Positions 24,881 through 34,272 of a DNA stretch of 64,000 nucleotides are shown here, piece after piece. Made by a program: the position numbers and the translations under genes. Below the pieces are notes generated by a model. The model worked only from the letters and a program-made list of their open reading frames with translations. It was not told where the DNA came from and ran no database searches. The DNA comes from Pseudomonas sp. SCA2728.1_7 (lineage in GTDB: Bacteria; Pseudomonadota; Gammaproteobacteria; Pseudomonadales; Pseudomonadaceae), in assembly GCF_018138145.1 (NCBI RefSeq), contig NZ_CP073104.1, positions 1,674,001 to 1,738,000 of the forward strand. The letters run 5' to 3'. The stretch's first letter is position 1; each line of letters starts with the position of its first letter.

Positions 24881-25657
24881 TTAACCAGCGAGCTGGCGCA
24901 CCGACTCCTGGCTGAAATCACGACTGGCCTGCACCAGCATCCGCGTGTAGGCGTGGCTTGCCAGATCCTGGCTGAGCGCCTGACTGTCGAGCAGCTCGAC
25001 GATCTTGCCCTGCTGCATCACCGCTACCCGATCACACAGGTGCGTGACCACACCGAGATCGTGAGTGACCATCAGGTAGGTGAGTTTCTCGCGCCGGCGC
25101 AAATCCGCCAGCAGATTGAGAATCTCCGCCTGCACCGAGACATCCAGCGCCGAGGTCGGCTCATCGAGCAGTAACACGCGCGGCTCGAGAATCAGCGCAC
25201 GGGCAATCGCCACGCGCTGGCGCTGGCCACCGGACAACTGGTGCGGATAGCGAAAACGGTAACTGTCGTTCAGACCGACCTTGAGCAGGATCTCGTTGAT
25301 CCGGTCGTCCTTGTCGCGCACGCCGTGAATAATCAGCGGCTCACGCAGGGCCGTGTCGACGGTGTGGCGCGGATGCAGCGAGCCGTAAGGGTCCTGAAAC
25401 ACCATCTGCACCTGACGGAAATGTTCCTTGGGAATCTTGTGCTGCAGCGGCGCGCCGGCAATGCTCAACTCGCCGGTCCAGTGCCGGTATTGCCCGGCCA
25501 GGCAGCGCAATACGGTGGTCTTGCCGGAGCCGGACTCCCCCACCAGGCCGAAGGATTCGCCGTCGGCGACACTGAGGCTGACGTCATGCAGCACCTGATT
25601 GAGGGCCGGGCCGGCGCCGAAACTCAGGTTCAGCGCGTGTGCTTGGATCATGGACAT
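24881..25657 (-). CDS. Oligopeptide/dipeptide-type ABC importer ATPase (DppF-like)
   Basis: A 258-residue ATPase with Walker A GESGSGKTT, signature LSGGQRQR, Walker B LLLDEPTSALD and H-loop MVTHDLGVV. It pairs with the other ATPase encoded 10 bases upstream. Peptide-type importers often carry sugars or oligosaccharides; here the context points to galacturonate-containing oligomers or derivatives. The protein is shorter than typical DppF (about 330 residues) and lacks most of the C-terminal extension. Confidence 0.88.
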   Translation of the reverse strand: MSMIQAHALNLSFGAGPALNQVLHDVSLSVADGESFGLVGESGSGKTTVLRCLAGQYRHWTGELSIAGAPLQHKIPKEHFRQVQMVFQDPYGSLHPRHTVDTALREPLIIHGVRDKDDRINEILLKVGLNDSYRFRYPHQLSGGQRQRVAIARALILEPRVLLLDEPTSALDVSVQAEILNLLADLRRREKLTYLMVTHDLGVVTHLCDRVAVMQQGKIVELLDSQALSQDLASHAYTRMLVQASRDFSQESVRQLAG

Positions 25658-25667
25658 GGTCGATTCC

Positions 25668-26507
25668 TCAGCAAGTCAGCCAGAGTGGATCGCGTTGCAA
25701 CACCGGCAACCGCTCGCGACGGTTGTCCATGCTCGGCAACGCCGCCATCAGGCCGCGGGTATAGGGATGTTGCGCATGTTGCAGGTCACCGGCGGCGAGC
25801 GATTCGACCACCCTGCCGGCGTACATCACCAACACGCGGTCGCAGTAATTGCGCACAAGGTTGAGGTCATGGCTGACGAAAATCAGACCCATTTCCTGCT
25901 GCTCGACCAGTTCTTCCAGCACGTTGAGCACTTGCTGACGCACCGACACATCAAGGGCCGAGGTCGGCTCGTCGGCGATGATCACTTGCGGACGGGTAAT
26001 GACCATCATCGCGATCATGATGCGCTGGCCCATACCACCGGAGACCTCATGCGGGTACAGGTTGTAGACCCGTTGCGGATCACGGATATGCACTTTTTCG
26101 AGCATTTCCAGCACCCGCTCGCGGGCCTCGCTGCGGCTGGCCTTGTGGTGCGCCAGATACGCCTCGGCAATCTGATCGCCGACCTTGACCACCGGGTTCA
26201 GCGAGTATTTCGGGTCCTGCATGATCATCGAAATGCGCTGGCCACGAATCTTCTGCATGACCTTTTCGCCGGCCGACAGCAGATCGACTTCACCGAACTG
26301 CATGGCCTTGGCAGTGATCCGCGCGCTGGCCGGGTGCAGCTTGAGCAGGCTGCGACCGACCGTCGATTTGCCCGAGCCCGACTCACCGACAATGGCGAGT
26401 TTTTCCCGCCCGAGGGTGAAGGACACGTCGCGCACGGCGTGGGTTTCTTTCTGAGCATTGACGAAGCGCACATTGAGCCCTTCGACGTTCAATTTGATTG
26501 CAGACAT
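25668..26507 (-). CDS. Oligopeptide/dipeptide-type ABC importer ATPase (DppD-like)
   Basis: A 279-residue ATPase with Walker A GESGSGKST, signature VSGGMGQR, Walker B VIIADEPTSALD and H-loop FVSHDLNLV. Its C-terminal HPYTRGLMAALPS and a short Cys-ending tail are typical of DppD/OppD. It probably forms a heterodimer with the DppF-like ATPase and energises uptake through the two permeases of this operon. The gene starts 11 bases after the DppC-like permease gene. Confidence 0.9.
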   Translation of the reverse strand: MSAIKLNVEGLNVRFVNAQKETHAVRDVSFTLGREKLAIVGESGSGKSTVGRSLLKLHPASARITAKAMQFGEVDLLSAGEKVMQKIRGQRISMIMQDPKYSLNPVVKVGDQIAEAYLAHHKASRSEARERVLEMLEKVHIRDPQRVYNLYPHEVSGGMGQRIMIAMMVITRPQVIIADEPTSALDVSVRQQVLNVLEELVEQQEMGLIFVSHDLNLVRNYCDRVLVMYAGRVVESLAAGDLQHAQHPYTRGLMAALPSMDNRRERLPVLQRDPLWLTC

Positions 26508-26518
26508 ACAGCCTCCGA

Positions 26519-27442
26519 TTACTCGCTGCGCGGATCAAGAATGTCCCGCAGGCCGTCGCCCAACAGGTTGAAAGCCAGGCTGACCAACATGATTGCGGCC
26601 CCCGGAACAGCCACCAGCCACCAGCACTCGAGCATGTAGCGACGTCCGGTGGAAATCATCGCGCCCCACTCCGGCGACGGCGCTTGCGCACCGAGGCCGA
26701 GGAAGCCCAAAGCCGCTGCGGTGAGGATGATCCCGGCCATGTTCATGGTCAGGCGGATGATCACCGACGACATGCACATCGGCACAATGTGCCGCAGGAT
26801 GATTCGCGTGGACGAAGCCCCTTGCAGCTCGACCGCCACGACGAAGTCGGCCTTGCGCAACGACAGGGTTTCGGCGCGCGCCAATCGCGCGATCGGCGGC
26901 CACGACGTCAGCGCAATCGCTACCACCGCGTGTTCCAGGCCCGGACCGAGCGCAGCGATAAATGCCAGCGCCAGCACCAGGCTGGGAAAGGAGATGAAGA
27001 TGTCGGTCAGGCGCATGAACACCGTGTCGACGACACCACCGTAGTAGCCGGAGACGGTGCCGATAAACAGCCCGATCGGGCCGACGATCACGGTCACCAG
27101 GGTGATGATGTACAGCGTGATGCGCGAGCCGTAGACCAGCCGACTGAAGATATCCCGGCCGTATTCATCGGTGCCGAACCAGTGCGCGGCGCCCGGCGCC
27201 TGCAGGGCATTGGCGAGGTTCTGCGCCACCGGATCATGGGTGGCGATCCACGGCGCAAACAGCGCCACCACCACCAGCACCAGCGCGACCAGCAATCCGG
27301 CCAGGGTCATCGGGTTGCGCAGCAGGTGCCGCAAGACTTTCAGGGCACTTTTGCAGAAGGCGTCGAAGCTGGATCCGGGGGTACGATCCGACCGCCGCTT
27401 GGCGCTCGAATCAGTAGAAGACATGTTGGCAATCATGGGCAT
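26519..27442 (-). CDS. ABC importer permease (DppC-like)
   Basis: A 307-residue inner-membrane permease. It has a polar N-terminal tail, about six membrane segments and the EAA loop ARAETLSLRKADFVVAVELQG (given in part: RAETLSLRKADF) that contacts the ATPases. The DppC-type HWFGTDEYGRDIFSRLVYG block sits before the membrane core. Alternative starts at 27436 and 27424 cannot be excluded because the upstream ribosome site is weak. Confidence 0.9.
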   Translation of the reverse strand: MPMIANMSSTDSSAKRRSDRTPGSSFDAFCKSALKVLRHLLRNPMTLAGLLVALVLVVVALFAPWIATHDPVAQNLANALQAPGAAHWFGTDEYGRDIFSRLVYGSRITLYIITLVTVIVGPIGLFIGTVSGYYGGVVDTVFMRLTDIFISFPSLVLALAFIAALGPGLEHAVVAIALTSWPPIARLARAETLSLRKADFVVAVELQGASSTRIILRHIVPMCMSSVIIRLTMNMAGIILTAAALGFLGLGAQAPSPEWGAMISTGRRYMLECWWLVAVPGAAIMLVSLAFNLLGDGLRDILDPRSE

Positions 27443-27498
27443 GTTCTCAGATTGAATTCAGGATCACCCGGCGCATACGCCGACGCACCGGGCAGCGT

Positions 27499-29109
27499 TC
27501 AGCGTTGTTTGTAGACACCCAGATAACGCGTCGCCTCGGCATCATCGTCAGCGAAACCCTTGACGTCGGCGGCGCTGACCACGGTGTCGGTCATCTGCGA
27601 AATCATCATGATCGGGCCGACCTGCTCGTCGTAGATTTTCTGTGCCTGGTGATACAGGTTCAGGCGCTGGCCGGCATCGCGTTCGACCCCGGCCTGATCT
27701 ATCAGGCTATTGAGCTGCGGGCTGAAAAACGACGCGCGCCAGCCCTGGAAATTCGGCAGGCCGGCGTCATCGCTGTTGTTGGGGTTGTAGGCAAACGTAC
27801 GCAGGCTGAAATACGGATGCGGATAGCGCTCGGCCCCGCGCGCAACGATGATGTCGAAGTTGCGCGCGCGCATGGCGCCGTACACCTGGTTGCCAGTGCC
27901 GTTGACAATGCTGGCCTTGATCCCGCCCTCGGCCAGCGTCGCTTGCAGACGCGCGGCGATGTCGATGAAGGGCGGCTCTGACAATGTGCGAATGGTCGTG
28001 GTGAAGCCGTCCGGATAACCCGCTTCGGCGAGGAGTTTTTTCGCCTTGGCGACGTCCATGTGATAACCCGGATCCGGCAGGCGCGCCGCCAGACCGAGTT
28101 GCATCGGCTGCTGATTCAGCTTGCCGTAATACGGCATCACCTGCTCGTCGAGGCCCTTGTAGTCGATCAGGTTGCGCACCGCTTCGCGCACTTTGGGATT
28201 GGCAAATTCAGGCTGTTTCATGCTCAGCGCGACGTAGTACATGGTGCCGCGCGGCAGTGACTGCACGTGGATTTTTTCCGAACCGTCGATGGCGCGGATG
28301 TCCGGCGCGGCCATGCCATACGCCAGATCGAGGTCTCCGCGTTCCAGCATCAGGCGCAGCGACTGCGATTCGGTCATGTGCCGCACCACCACCCGTTTGA
28401 GCTTGGCAGCACCGCCCCAATAACCGTCGAAGCGGGTCAGCAACAGCGAGTCGTTCGCGGTCCATTTGCTCAGCACAAAGGGGCCGCTGCCGGCCTCGTT
28501 GGTCACCAGCCAGTTAGCACCGAGGTCAGCGTTTTTCTCATGCGCCAACGCTGTTTTGCGATCGATCACCACCGCGCTCGGCGAGATCGCCAGCGAGTCG
28601 ATCAACAACAGCGGATCCATGGTTTGCGGCAAGTCGATGACCAGCGTATGGGCATCGCCGGCGCGGATCAGTGACTGAATGTTGTCGACGTTATAACCGT
28701 AGGCTTTCCAGGTCGTGGCCAGGCCGAAGTTGAGCTTCATCACCCGGTACAGCGACCAGGCCACGTCTTCAGCGGTCAGCGGATTGCCGGAGTGAAACTT
28801 CACGTCCTGACGCAAATGAAAGGTTATCTGCTTGCCGTCGTCGCTGATCGTCCAGCGCTCGGCCAGTTGCGGCAGATGCTGTTCCGGATTGCCCTGATCA
28901 CGCTTGACCAGAGTGTCATAAAGATTGGCATTGACGCCGGAAGCGTCGAGGCCCGGTGCGTTGGCTGGATCGATTGAAAACAGGTTAACCATGCTCATGC
29001 CGACGATCAGTTGATCGGCCGGCGTCTTGGCGCTGGCCTGGGTCATCGGCACCAGCGCCAGGATCGCCGCCAGCAGGCCAGCGTGCAGTTTGGTAAATGC
29101 AGTCGTCAT
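27499..29109 (-). CDS. ABC importer periplasmic binding protein, copy 2
   Basis: A 536-residue family 5 solute-binding protein with a signal peptide cleaved after TQASA. The mature start KTPADQLIVGMSM is shared with the second binding protein of this operon, from which it differs at many later positions; the two are paralogues of identical length. It lies between the two permease genes. Family 5 proteins bind peptides or oligosaccharides; a galacturonate-containing ligand is inferred from context. Confidence 0.9.
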   Translation of the reverse strand: MTTAFTKLHAGLLAAILALVPMTQASAKTPADQLIVGMSMVNLFSIDPANAPGLDASGVNANLYDTLVKRDQGNPEQHLPQLAERWTISDDGKQITFHLRQDVKFHSGNPLTAEDVAWSLYRVMKLNFGLATTWKAYGYNVDNIQSLIRAGDAHTLVIDLPQTMDPLLLIDSLAISPSAVVIDRKTALAHEKNADLGANWLVTNEAGSGPFVLSKWTANDSLLLTRFDGYWGGAAKLKRVVVRHMTESQSLRLMLERGDLDLAYGMAAPDIRAIDGSEKIHVQSLPRGTMYYVALSMKQPEFANPKVREAVRNLIDYKGLDEQVMPYYGKLNQQPMQLGLAARLPDPGYHMDVAKAKKLLAEAGYPDGFTTTIRTLSEPPFIDIAARLQATLAEGGIKASIVNGTGNQVYGAMRARNFDIIVARGAERYPHPYFSLRTFAYNPNNSDDAGLPNFQGWRASFFSPQLNSLIDQAGVERDAGQRLNLYHQAQKIYDEQVGPIMMISQMTDTVVSAADVKGFADDDAEATRYLGVYKQR

Positions 29110-29154
29110 TGAAAAATCCTTGTTTTTATAGTTTTGGTGCCGCCGCCAGGCGTG

Positions 29155-30192
29155 TTAACGGGTGCGCGGATCGAAGACCTTGTACAAGGCATCGCTGATC
29201 AGGTTGAGCGCGACAAAAATCAAACCGATCACCAGCACACAGCCCATCACCGCGTTCATGTCGCCGAGCATCAGACTGCTGGTCAGGTACTGGCCGAAAC
29301 CCGGCCAGGCAAAGACCGTTTCGATCAGCACCGCGCCTTCGAGCAGCGAGCCGTAAGCCAGCGCCACCACTGTGAGCAGTTGCACGAGGATGTTGCGAAA
29401 CGCGTGACCCCAGACCACCTGGCGGCGCGACAACCCCTTGACCCGAGCGGTGATGATGTATTCCTGAGACAGTTGCTCGAGCATGAAGCTGCGCGTCATC
29501 CGACTGATGTAAGCCACCGAGTTCAGCCCGAGAATCAGCGCCGGCAAAACGATGTGGCGCAAGGCGCTGGCGAAGGCTTCCCAATCACCCGCAAGGCTTG
29601 AATCGATCAGCAACAGCCCGGTGACTTCGGGCACCATGCCGTCGTACGCCAGGTCGATGCGACCAGCGCCCCCGGCCCAGCCGAGCCAGGCGTAGAACAC
29701 CAGCAGGCCCATCATGCCCAGCCAGAAAATCGGCGTGGAATAGCCGAACAGGGTAATCACTCGCGCGACATGATCGCCCAGTCGCCCTTGATTGCTCGCC
29801 GCGCAGACGCCCAGCGGCAAACCGATCAGCACACCGAAAAGGATGGCCAGGGTCGCCAGTTCGATGGTGGCCGGGAACACCCGGCGGATGTCATCGAGCA
29901 CCGGGTGCCCGGTCAACAGCGCGTTGCCGAAATTGCCGTGCAACAAGTCGTTGAGGTACAGGCCGAACTGGGTCCAGATCGGCTTGTCCAGCCCCATCGC
30001 CCGGTACACCTGATCGTAGGTCGAACTGTCGGCATCCGGCCCGACAACCGCCAGCACCGGATCGATCGGCATCACCCGACCGATGATAAACGTCAGCGCC
30101 AGCAGGCCCAGTAATGTCACCAGTACCGTGCTGGCACGCCGCGCAGTATTGGAGGCGCGGGCTCCCATGGCAGAGGCAGTCATAACAAACAT
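29155..30192 (-). CDS. ABC importer permease (DppB-like)
   Basis: A 345-residue permease with about six membrane segments. It has the DppB hallmarks MGLDKPIWTQFGLYLNDLLHGNFG near residue 70 (given in part: LNDLLHGNFGNALLTG) and the EAA loop YIITARVKGLSRRQVVWGHA. It forms the import channel with the DppC-like subunit. It is preceded by one binding-protein gene and followed by the other, an unusual order. Confidence 0.9.
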   Translation of the reverse strand: MFVMTASAMGARASNTARRASTVLVTLLGLLALTFIIGRVMPIDPVLAVVGPDADSSTYDQVYRAMGLDKPIWTQFGLYLNDLLHGNFGNALLTGHPVLDDIRRVFPATIELATLAILFGVLIGLPLGVCAASNQGRLGDHVARVITLFGYSTPIFWLGMMGLLVFYAWLGWAGGAGRIDLAYDGMVPEVTGLLLIDSSLAGDWEAFASALRHIVLPALILGLNSVAYISRMTRSFMLEQLSQEYIITARVKGLSRRQVVWGHAFRNILVQLLTVVALAYGSLLEGAVLIETVFAWPGFGQYLTSSLMLGDMNAVMGCVLVIGLIFVALNLISDALYKVFDPRTR

Positions 30193-30252
30193 AGTCAGCT
30201 CCTGATAAAACGGTCACCGGTGCACCCGGCACGCGAAGTTCATCCGTGCATT

Positions 30253-31863
30253 TCAGCGTTTTTTGTAGACGTCTTTGTAGCGCGTGGTCGCGGCCGTGTG
30301 CCCTTGGAAATCGGCAACATCGGCGTAGACCAGCACTGTGTCGGTCATCTGCGAGACCGGCAGAATCGCGCCGACTTGCTGATCGAGTTGCTGCTGGATG
30401 TCCTGATACTGCGCCTGCTGTTTCTGCGCATCGGGCTCGACTTCGGCACTCTCGATCAACTGATTCAACTCGGGACTGTAAAACGAAGTGCGCCAGCCCT
30501 GGAAGTTGCTCAGCTTGGCTTCGTCACGGTTATCCGGGTTGTACACCAGCGTGCGCAGGCTCGAATGGGGATGACGCTCGGCGCCACCACCGCCACGGCC
30601 GACGATGATGTCGAAACTGCGCTCACGCATGGCGCCGTAGATCTGGTTACCGGTGCCGGTGATGATGCTGGCTTCGATCCCGGCCTGCGCCAGCGTCGAT
30701 TGCAGGTTGGAGGCAATATTGATGAACGGTGGCTCGGCCAGCACGCGAATACTGGTCTTGAACCCGTTGGGGTAACCGGCGTCGGCGAGGAGTTTTTTTG
30801 CCTCATCGACATTCAGTCGATAACCGGGATCCGGCAGGCGCGCGGCCAATCCCAACGGCATCGGCCGCTGATTGATCACGCCGTAGTGCGGCATGACAGT
30901 CTGGTTGATGCCTTGGTAGTCGATCAACGAGCGCACGGCTTTGCGCACGCGCGCGTCGGCGAACATCGGCTGCTTCACACTCAGTGCGACGTAATACAGC
31001 GTGCCGCGTTGCAGAGTTTGCGTGCGGACCTTGTCGCTGCTCTGCAAGGCCTGGATGTCCGGCGCCGACATGCCTTTGGCGATGTCGAGGTCACCGCGCT
31101 CAATCATCAGACGCAACGACTGCGACTCGGTCATGTTGCGCATGACAATGCGCTTGAGCTTGGCCGGGCCGCCCCAGTAGCCGTCGAAACGGCTCATCAG
31201 AATCACGTCGTTGGCCCGCCAGTCATTGAGCACGAAGGCACCACTGCCGGCGGCGTGCGTCACCAGCCAGGCGGCGCCCAGGTCATTGTTCTTCTGGTGT
31301 TCGAGGACTTTTTTGCGGTCGAGAATGAAGGCACTTGGTGACGTTGCCAGCGTGTTGAGCACCAACTGCGGATCGGTGGGTCGCGGCAATTCAATGACGA
31401 AGGTATTGGCATCGGTCGCGCGCATCGAACGCTCGACATTGTCGGCGGTAAAACCGTAAGCCTTCCAGGTCGACGCCAGTGCGAGATTGAGTTTGAGCAC
31501 GCGCTGCAACGACCAGGCGACGTCTTCGGCGCTCAACGGGTTGCCCGATTGAAATTGCACGCCCTGACGCAGATTGAAGGTCAGGGTCTTGCGGTCGTCG
31601 CTGACTTGCCAGCGCTCGGCGAGTGCCGGCAACAGCCGATCCGGCGCAGCGACGTCTTGCACCAGCAACATGTCATAGAGATTGGCATTGATCTCCGACA
31701 CGTCCAGGCCGGTGGCCGCCGCCGGGTCGAGGGACAGCAGATTGATCATGCTCATGCCGACGATCAATTGATCGGCCGGGGTTTTGGCATGGACGACAGG
31801 TAGCGCGGTCACCGTCAGGGTAGCCGCCAGAACCCGCGCCCACAGCGAAGGAAGAATGTTCAT
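30253..31863 (-). CDS. ABC importer periplasmic binding protein, copy 1
   Basis: A 536-residue family 5 solute-binding protein with a signal peptide cleaved before KTPADQLIVG. It is paralogous to the binding protein encoded two genes downstream and equal in length. It lies 72 bases after the enolase-superfamily gene and 60 before the permease gene. Having two binding proteins on one transporter may widen the range of oligomers imported. Confidence 0.9.
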   Translation of the reverse strand: MNILPSLWARVLAATLTVTALPVVHAKTPADQLIVGMSMINLLSLDPAAATGLDVSEINANLYDMLLVQDVAAPDRLLPALAERWQVSDDRKTLTFNLRQGVQFQSGNPLSAEDVAWSLQRVLKLNLALASTWKAYGFTADNVERSMRATDANTFVIELPRPTDPQLVLNTLATSPSAFILDRKKVLEHQKNNDLGAAWLVTHAAGSGAFVLNDWRANDVILMSRFDGYWGGPAKLKRIVMRNMTESQSLRLMIERGDLDIAKGMSAPDIQALQSSDKVRTQTLQRGTLYYVALSVKQPMFADARVRKAVRSLIDYQGINQTVMPHYGVINQRPMPLGLAARLPDPGYRLNVDEAKKLLADAGYPNGFKTSIRVLAEPPFINIASNLQSTLAQAGIEASIITGTGNQIYGAMRERSFDIIVGRGGGGAERHPHSSLRTLVYNPDNRDEAKLSNFQGWRTSFYSPELNQLIESAEVEPDAQKQQAQYQDIQQQLDQQVGAILPVSQMTDTVLVYADVADFQGHTAATTRYKDVYKKR

Positions 31864-31935
31864 AGCGAGAGTGCCTTTCTTATATTTATAGGGCTCTCGG
31901 ACAGCCCGGCATGCACCGGGCAGCCCGCGTACACG

Positions 31936-33090
31936 TCAGAAGCTTTTAAGCGTGTTCATCTCGATGAAGTTGAAGTCGATGTCTTCGCCCAGACCCGGCA
32001 GGTCGGACAAATGCACAAAACCGTCGCTGTCCATCGGGTCGACCAGGCGCTTGAGGTACGCCGGCACCTCGTCGTAATCCAGGTACGGGTGCAGCAAGCC
32101 GCGCTCGTACCAGGTGCAGTTCTTGATCGCGCCGACCACCGTCAGGTTGGCTGCGCCGTTGCCGTGGATTTCGCAGTCCATGCCAAACGACTCGGCCATG
32201 TGCGCGACTTTCAGGCAAGGCCCGATCCCGCCGACCCCGGCGACGCCGGCACGCAGGATGTCGCAAACGTCGTGCTTGACCCAACTGGCCCGGCTCAGGT
32301 GTTTGCCGGACAGGGTTTCCGGCCCAAGTACCGGAATGTCCAGTTGCCCTGCCAGCCAGGCATAGGATTCGGCAGACTCTTCCATCATCGGTTCTTCGAA
32401 CCAGGCGAAGTCGAGTTTTTCCAGTTCGCGTCCGATGTACAGCGCTTCGGTGCGGCTGTACCAGTGATAACCGTCGAGCATCAAGGCGATGTCCGGGCCC
32501 ACCGCTTCGCGCACTGCCGCGCAGGCTTTGACGTCAATGCGCGGGCTCGGCGCGAACGAGACCGGCGGCATCCAGGTGTGCAACTTGATCGCCTTGTAGC
32601 CGCGCTTGACCAGCGTTTCGGCAAAGCGTCCGTAGTCCTCCGGCGTCGCCAGGCCCTCAGGCAGTTCATCGCCGCACATGGTTGAGCCGTACGCCGGCAC
32701 CTTGTCGCGAAAACCGCCGATCAACTTGTGCACCGGCACGCCGAGTTTGCGCCCTGCCCAATCCCACAACGCCTGCTCGACCAACGCCAGCGCGCGATCA
32801 GTCAACTGGCTGGCGCTGCCGCGCTGCCAGTGCGCCAGGTCATGCCAGATCTTTTCGCGATCAAAGGCGTTCTGCCCGACCAGCACCTTGCGCACAAAAC
32901 CATCCAGCACATAAGGACGAATCAGCTCGGGTGCACCGAGGGCGTAACCCTCCTTGCCGTCTTCGGTCTGGATGCGCAGCAACGCCATTTGCGCCTGACT
33001 GACATCACCGGGATGAGCATGACCGGCGCTGTCGACTGCGCGGCGGGTGGGATAGGAAAAAACCTGGACGTTGACTGCTGTGATTCTCAT
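31936..33090 (-). CDS. Enolase-superfamily (mandelate racemase/muconate lactonizing) enzyme
   Basis: A 384-residue enzyme with capping domain and TIM barrel. The three metal ligands are in LMLDGYHWY (Asp), WFEEPM (Glu) and LGPETLS (Glu); KAIKLHTW holds the catalytic Lys region and CEIHGNG a catalytic His. Such enzymes dehydrate or cycloisomerise sugar acids and lactones. First in the pectin operon and facing uronate dehydrogenase and lactonase genes, it probably acts on galactarate, galactarolactone or a related acid; the exact reaction is not fixed by sequence. Confidence 0.85.
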   Translation of the reverse strand: MRITAVNVQVFSYPTRRAVDSAGHAHPGDVSQAQMALLRIQTEDGKEGYALGAPELIRPYVLDGFVRKVLVGQNAFDREKIWHDLAHWQRGSASQLTDRALALVEQALWDWAGRKLGVPVHKLIGGFRDKVPAYGSTMCGDELPEGLATPEDYGRFAETLVKRGYKAIKLHTWMPPVSFAPSPRIDVKACAAVREAVGPDIALMLDGYHWYSRTEALYIGRELEKLDFAWFEEPMMEESAESYAWLAGQLDIPVLGPETLSGKHLSRASWVKHDVCDILRAGVAGVGGIGPCLKVAHMAESFGMDCEIHGNGAANLTVVGAIKNCTWYERGLLHPYLDYDEVPAYLKRLVDPMDSDGFVHLSDLPGLGEDIDFNFIEMNTLKSF

Positions 33091-33154
33091 GGACGTCTTG
33101 AGCCTTCTTATTGGATTTGTGACAGGAGTGTCGTCGGTTGCGACCGATCATAGG

Positions 33155-33165
33155 TCATCGTACAA
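33155..33165. promoter_or_regulatory. GntR/FCD operator candidate, site A
   Basis: TCATCGTACAA; its complement TTGTACGATGA differs from the FadR-type consensus TNGTNNNACNA at one position. It lies 65 bases upstream of the enolase-superfamily gene. The 13-base sequence TCATCGTACAACA starting here recurs exactly at 46504. Confidence 0.65.
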
Positions 33166-33342
33166 CACTTGAAAAGACCCAATAACACCTCTTCGAATCG
33201 AAGCCTTTGCGGCTAAACGTCCAGCAAAGCGCCATATTTAAAGATGACTACAGAATAACAGGACTTGCTTTAGAACCCTATTCATATGGCATATATGTAT
33301 CAATATGTTTCTAAACTAGCAAAATCACGTAGACGAGTCATC

Positions 33343-33353
33343 TTGTCGTACGA
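33343..33353. promoter_or_regulatory. GntR/FCD operator candidate, site B
   Basis: TTGTCGTACGA matches TNGTNNNACNA fully and reads as a near palindrome in the longer TTGTCGTACGATAA. It stands about 100 bases before the porin gene, next to a possible -10 region (TATCTG). Confidence 0.7.
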
Positions 33354-33451
33354 TAACTTATATCTGCGCCTCAAATGAGAGCCATACGCAACATCGCGGT
33401 GCCTGTAGTACTCGTCAAACGACCCTAACAAAAACAAAAAAAGAAGACCGT

Positions 33452-34177
33452 ATGAACACCACCCTACGCACGCTCGTCACTGTCGCGGCCCTCGGCCTGC
33501 CCTTCGCTGTCCACGCTGACTCTGCCAGCCTCAACTACCGCCATCAGTACACCGAGGAGGACAGCGCCCACGCCGACCGAATCAAGCTCAACTACCGCCT
33601 GGACAGTGGATTGGGGTTTGAGGCGGAGATGAAATACCGCACGGCCGGTGACCGCAAAGATGTCGCCTACGACAACATGGTCAACAACGGCCATGAGTTC
33701 ACGGTGAGCTACAACTACAAGCTCAGCGCGCAGTCGACGCTGACCCCGGCGTTTCAGATGGACAGCTCGAAGGATGCGACCGCCTACAAGTTCGGCCTCA
33801 AGTACAACTACAAAATCGACGACGCCTTTTACGTAGCGACGCGCTATCGCCTGGATCTGCGCAAACTCGATCGCGATCAGGTCAACAAAGACATGCCCGA
33901 TCACTACAAGGATGACCAGACCACCCACCGCTTCGAAGGCTGGCTCGGCTATACGCCCGCCAACAAGTGGGCCTACGAATATCAGTTCATCTATTTCAAG
34001 ACCGACTACATCCGCTACGACAACAAGAAGAGCGACTACGAACAGAACCTGATCGTCAAATACAAGCTCACCAAACAATGGGCGCCCTTCATGGAAATCG
34101 GCGACATCAAAGTCGACTCCACCTCACCCGACCGCCAGGCTCGCTGGCGTCTGGGCGTGCAGTACAACTTCATGTAA
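33452..34177 (+). CDS. Oligogalacturonate-specific porin, KdgM family
   Basis: A 241-residue outer-membrane protein. The signal peptide ends AVHA-DS at residue 22. Alternating aromatic/polar beta strands follow, ending in the C-terminal GVQYNFM with terminal Met after Phe. The composition (many Tyr, Lys, Asp) and the strand pattern LNYRHQYTEEDSAHADRIKL (in part) match KdgM porins that admit oligogalacturonides. It is the entry point for products of the pectate lyase and polygalacturonase encoded nearby. Confidence 0.9.
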   Translation: MNTTLRTLVTVAALGLPFAVHADSASLNYRHQYTEEDSAHADRIKLNYRLDSGLGFEAEMKYRTAGDRKDVAYDNMVNNGHEFTVSYNYKLSAQSTLTPAFQMDSSKDATAYKFGLKYNYKIDDAFYVATRYRLDLRKLDRDQVNKDMPDHYKDDQTTHRFEGWLGYTPANKWAYEYQFIYFKTDYIRYDNKKSDYEQNLIVKYKLTKQWAPFMEIGDIKVDSTSPDRQARWRLGVQYNFM

Positions 34178-34272
34178 GCCGCGCACTGGTTTTGCCTGGC
34201 GAGCGCGCATCGCTTGTCGGGCAGACACCCCGCCGCTCCCCCTTTCACCACCGCGTAATGGAAGACCCGACC

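Larger units (their letters stand above)
33091..33451. promoter_or_regulatory. Divergent promoter region of the pectin operon and kdgM-type porin
   Basis: This 361-base region is markedly AT-richer than the genes around it. It holds two FadR-type operator candidates (33155 and 33343), one near each flanking gene, and the A/T-rich palindromic stretch TTCATATGGCATATATG near 33281. No open frame or RNA gene was seen. An A-rich run with AGAAGA precedes the porin ATG as its ribosome site. Confidence 0.7.

Noticed and set aside
33270..33310. A/T-rich palindromic stretch (CATATGG...CATATATG) as an extra GntR operator
   Set aside because: It does not match the TNGTNNNACNA pattern shared by sites A-D; it may simply be promoter AT-richness.
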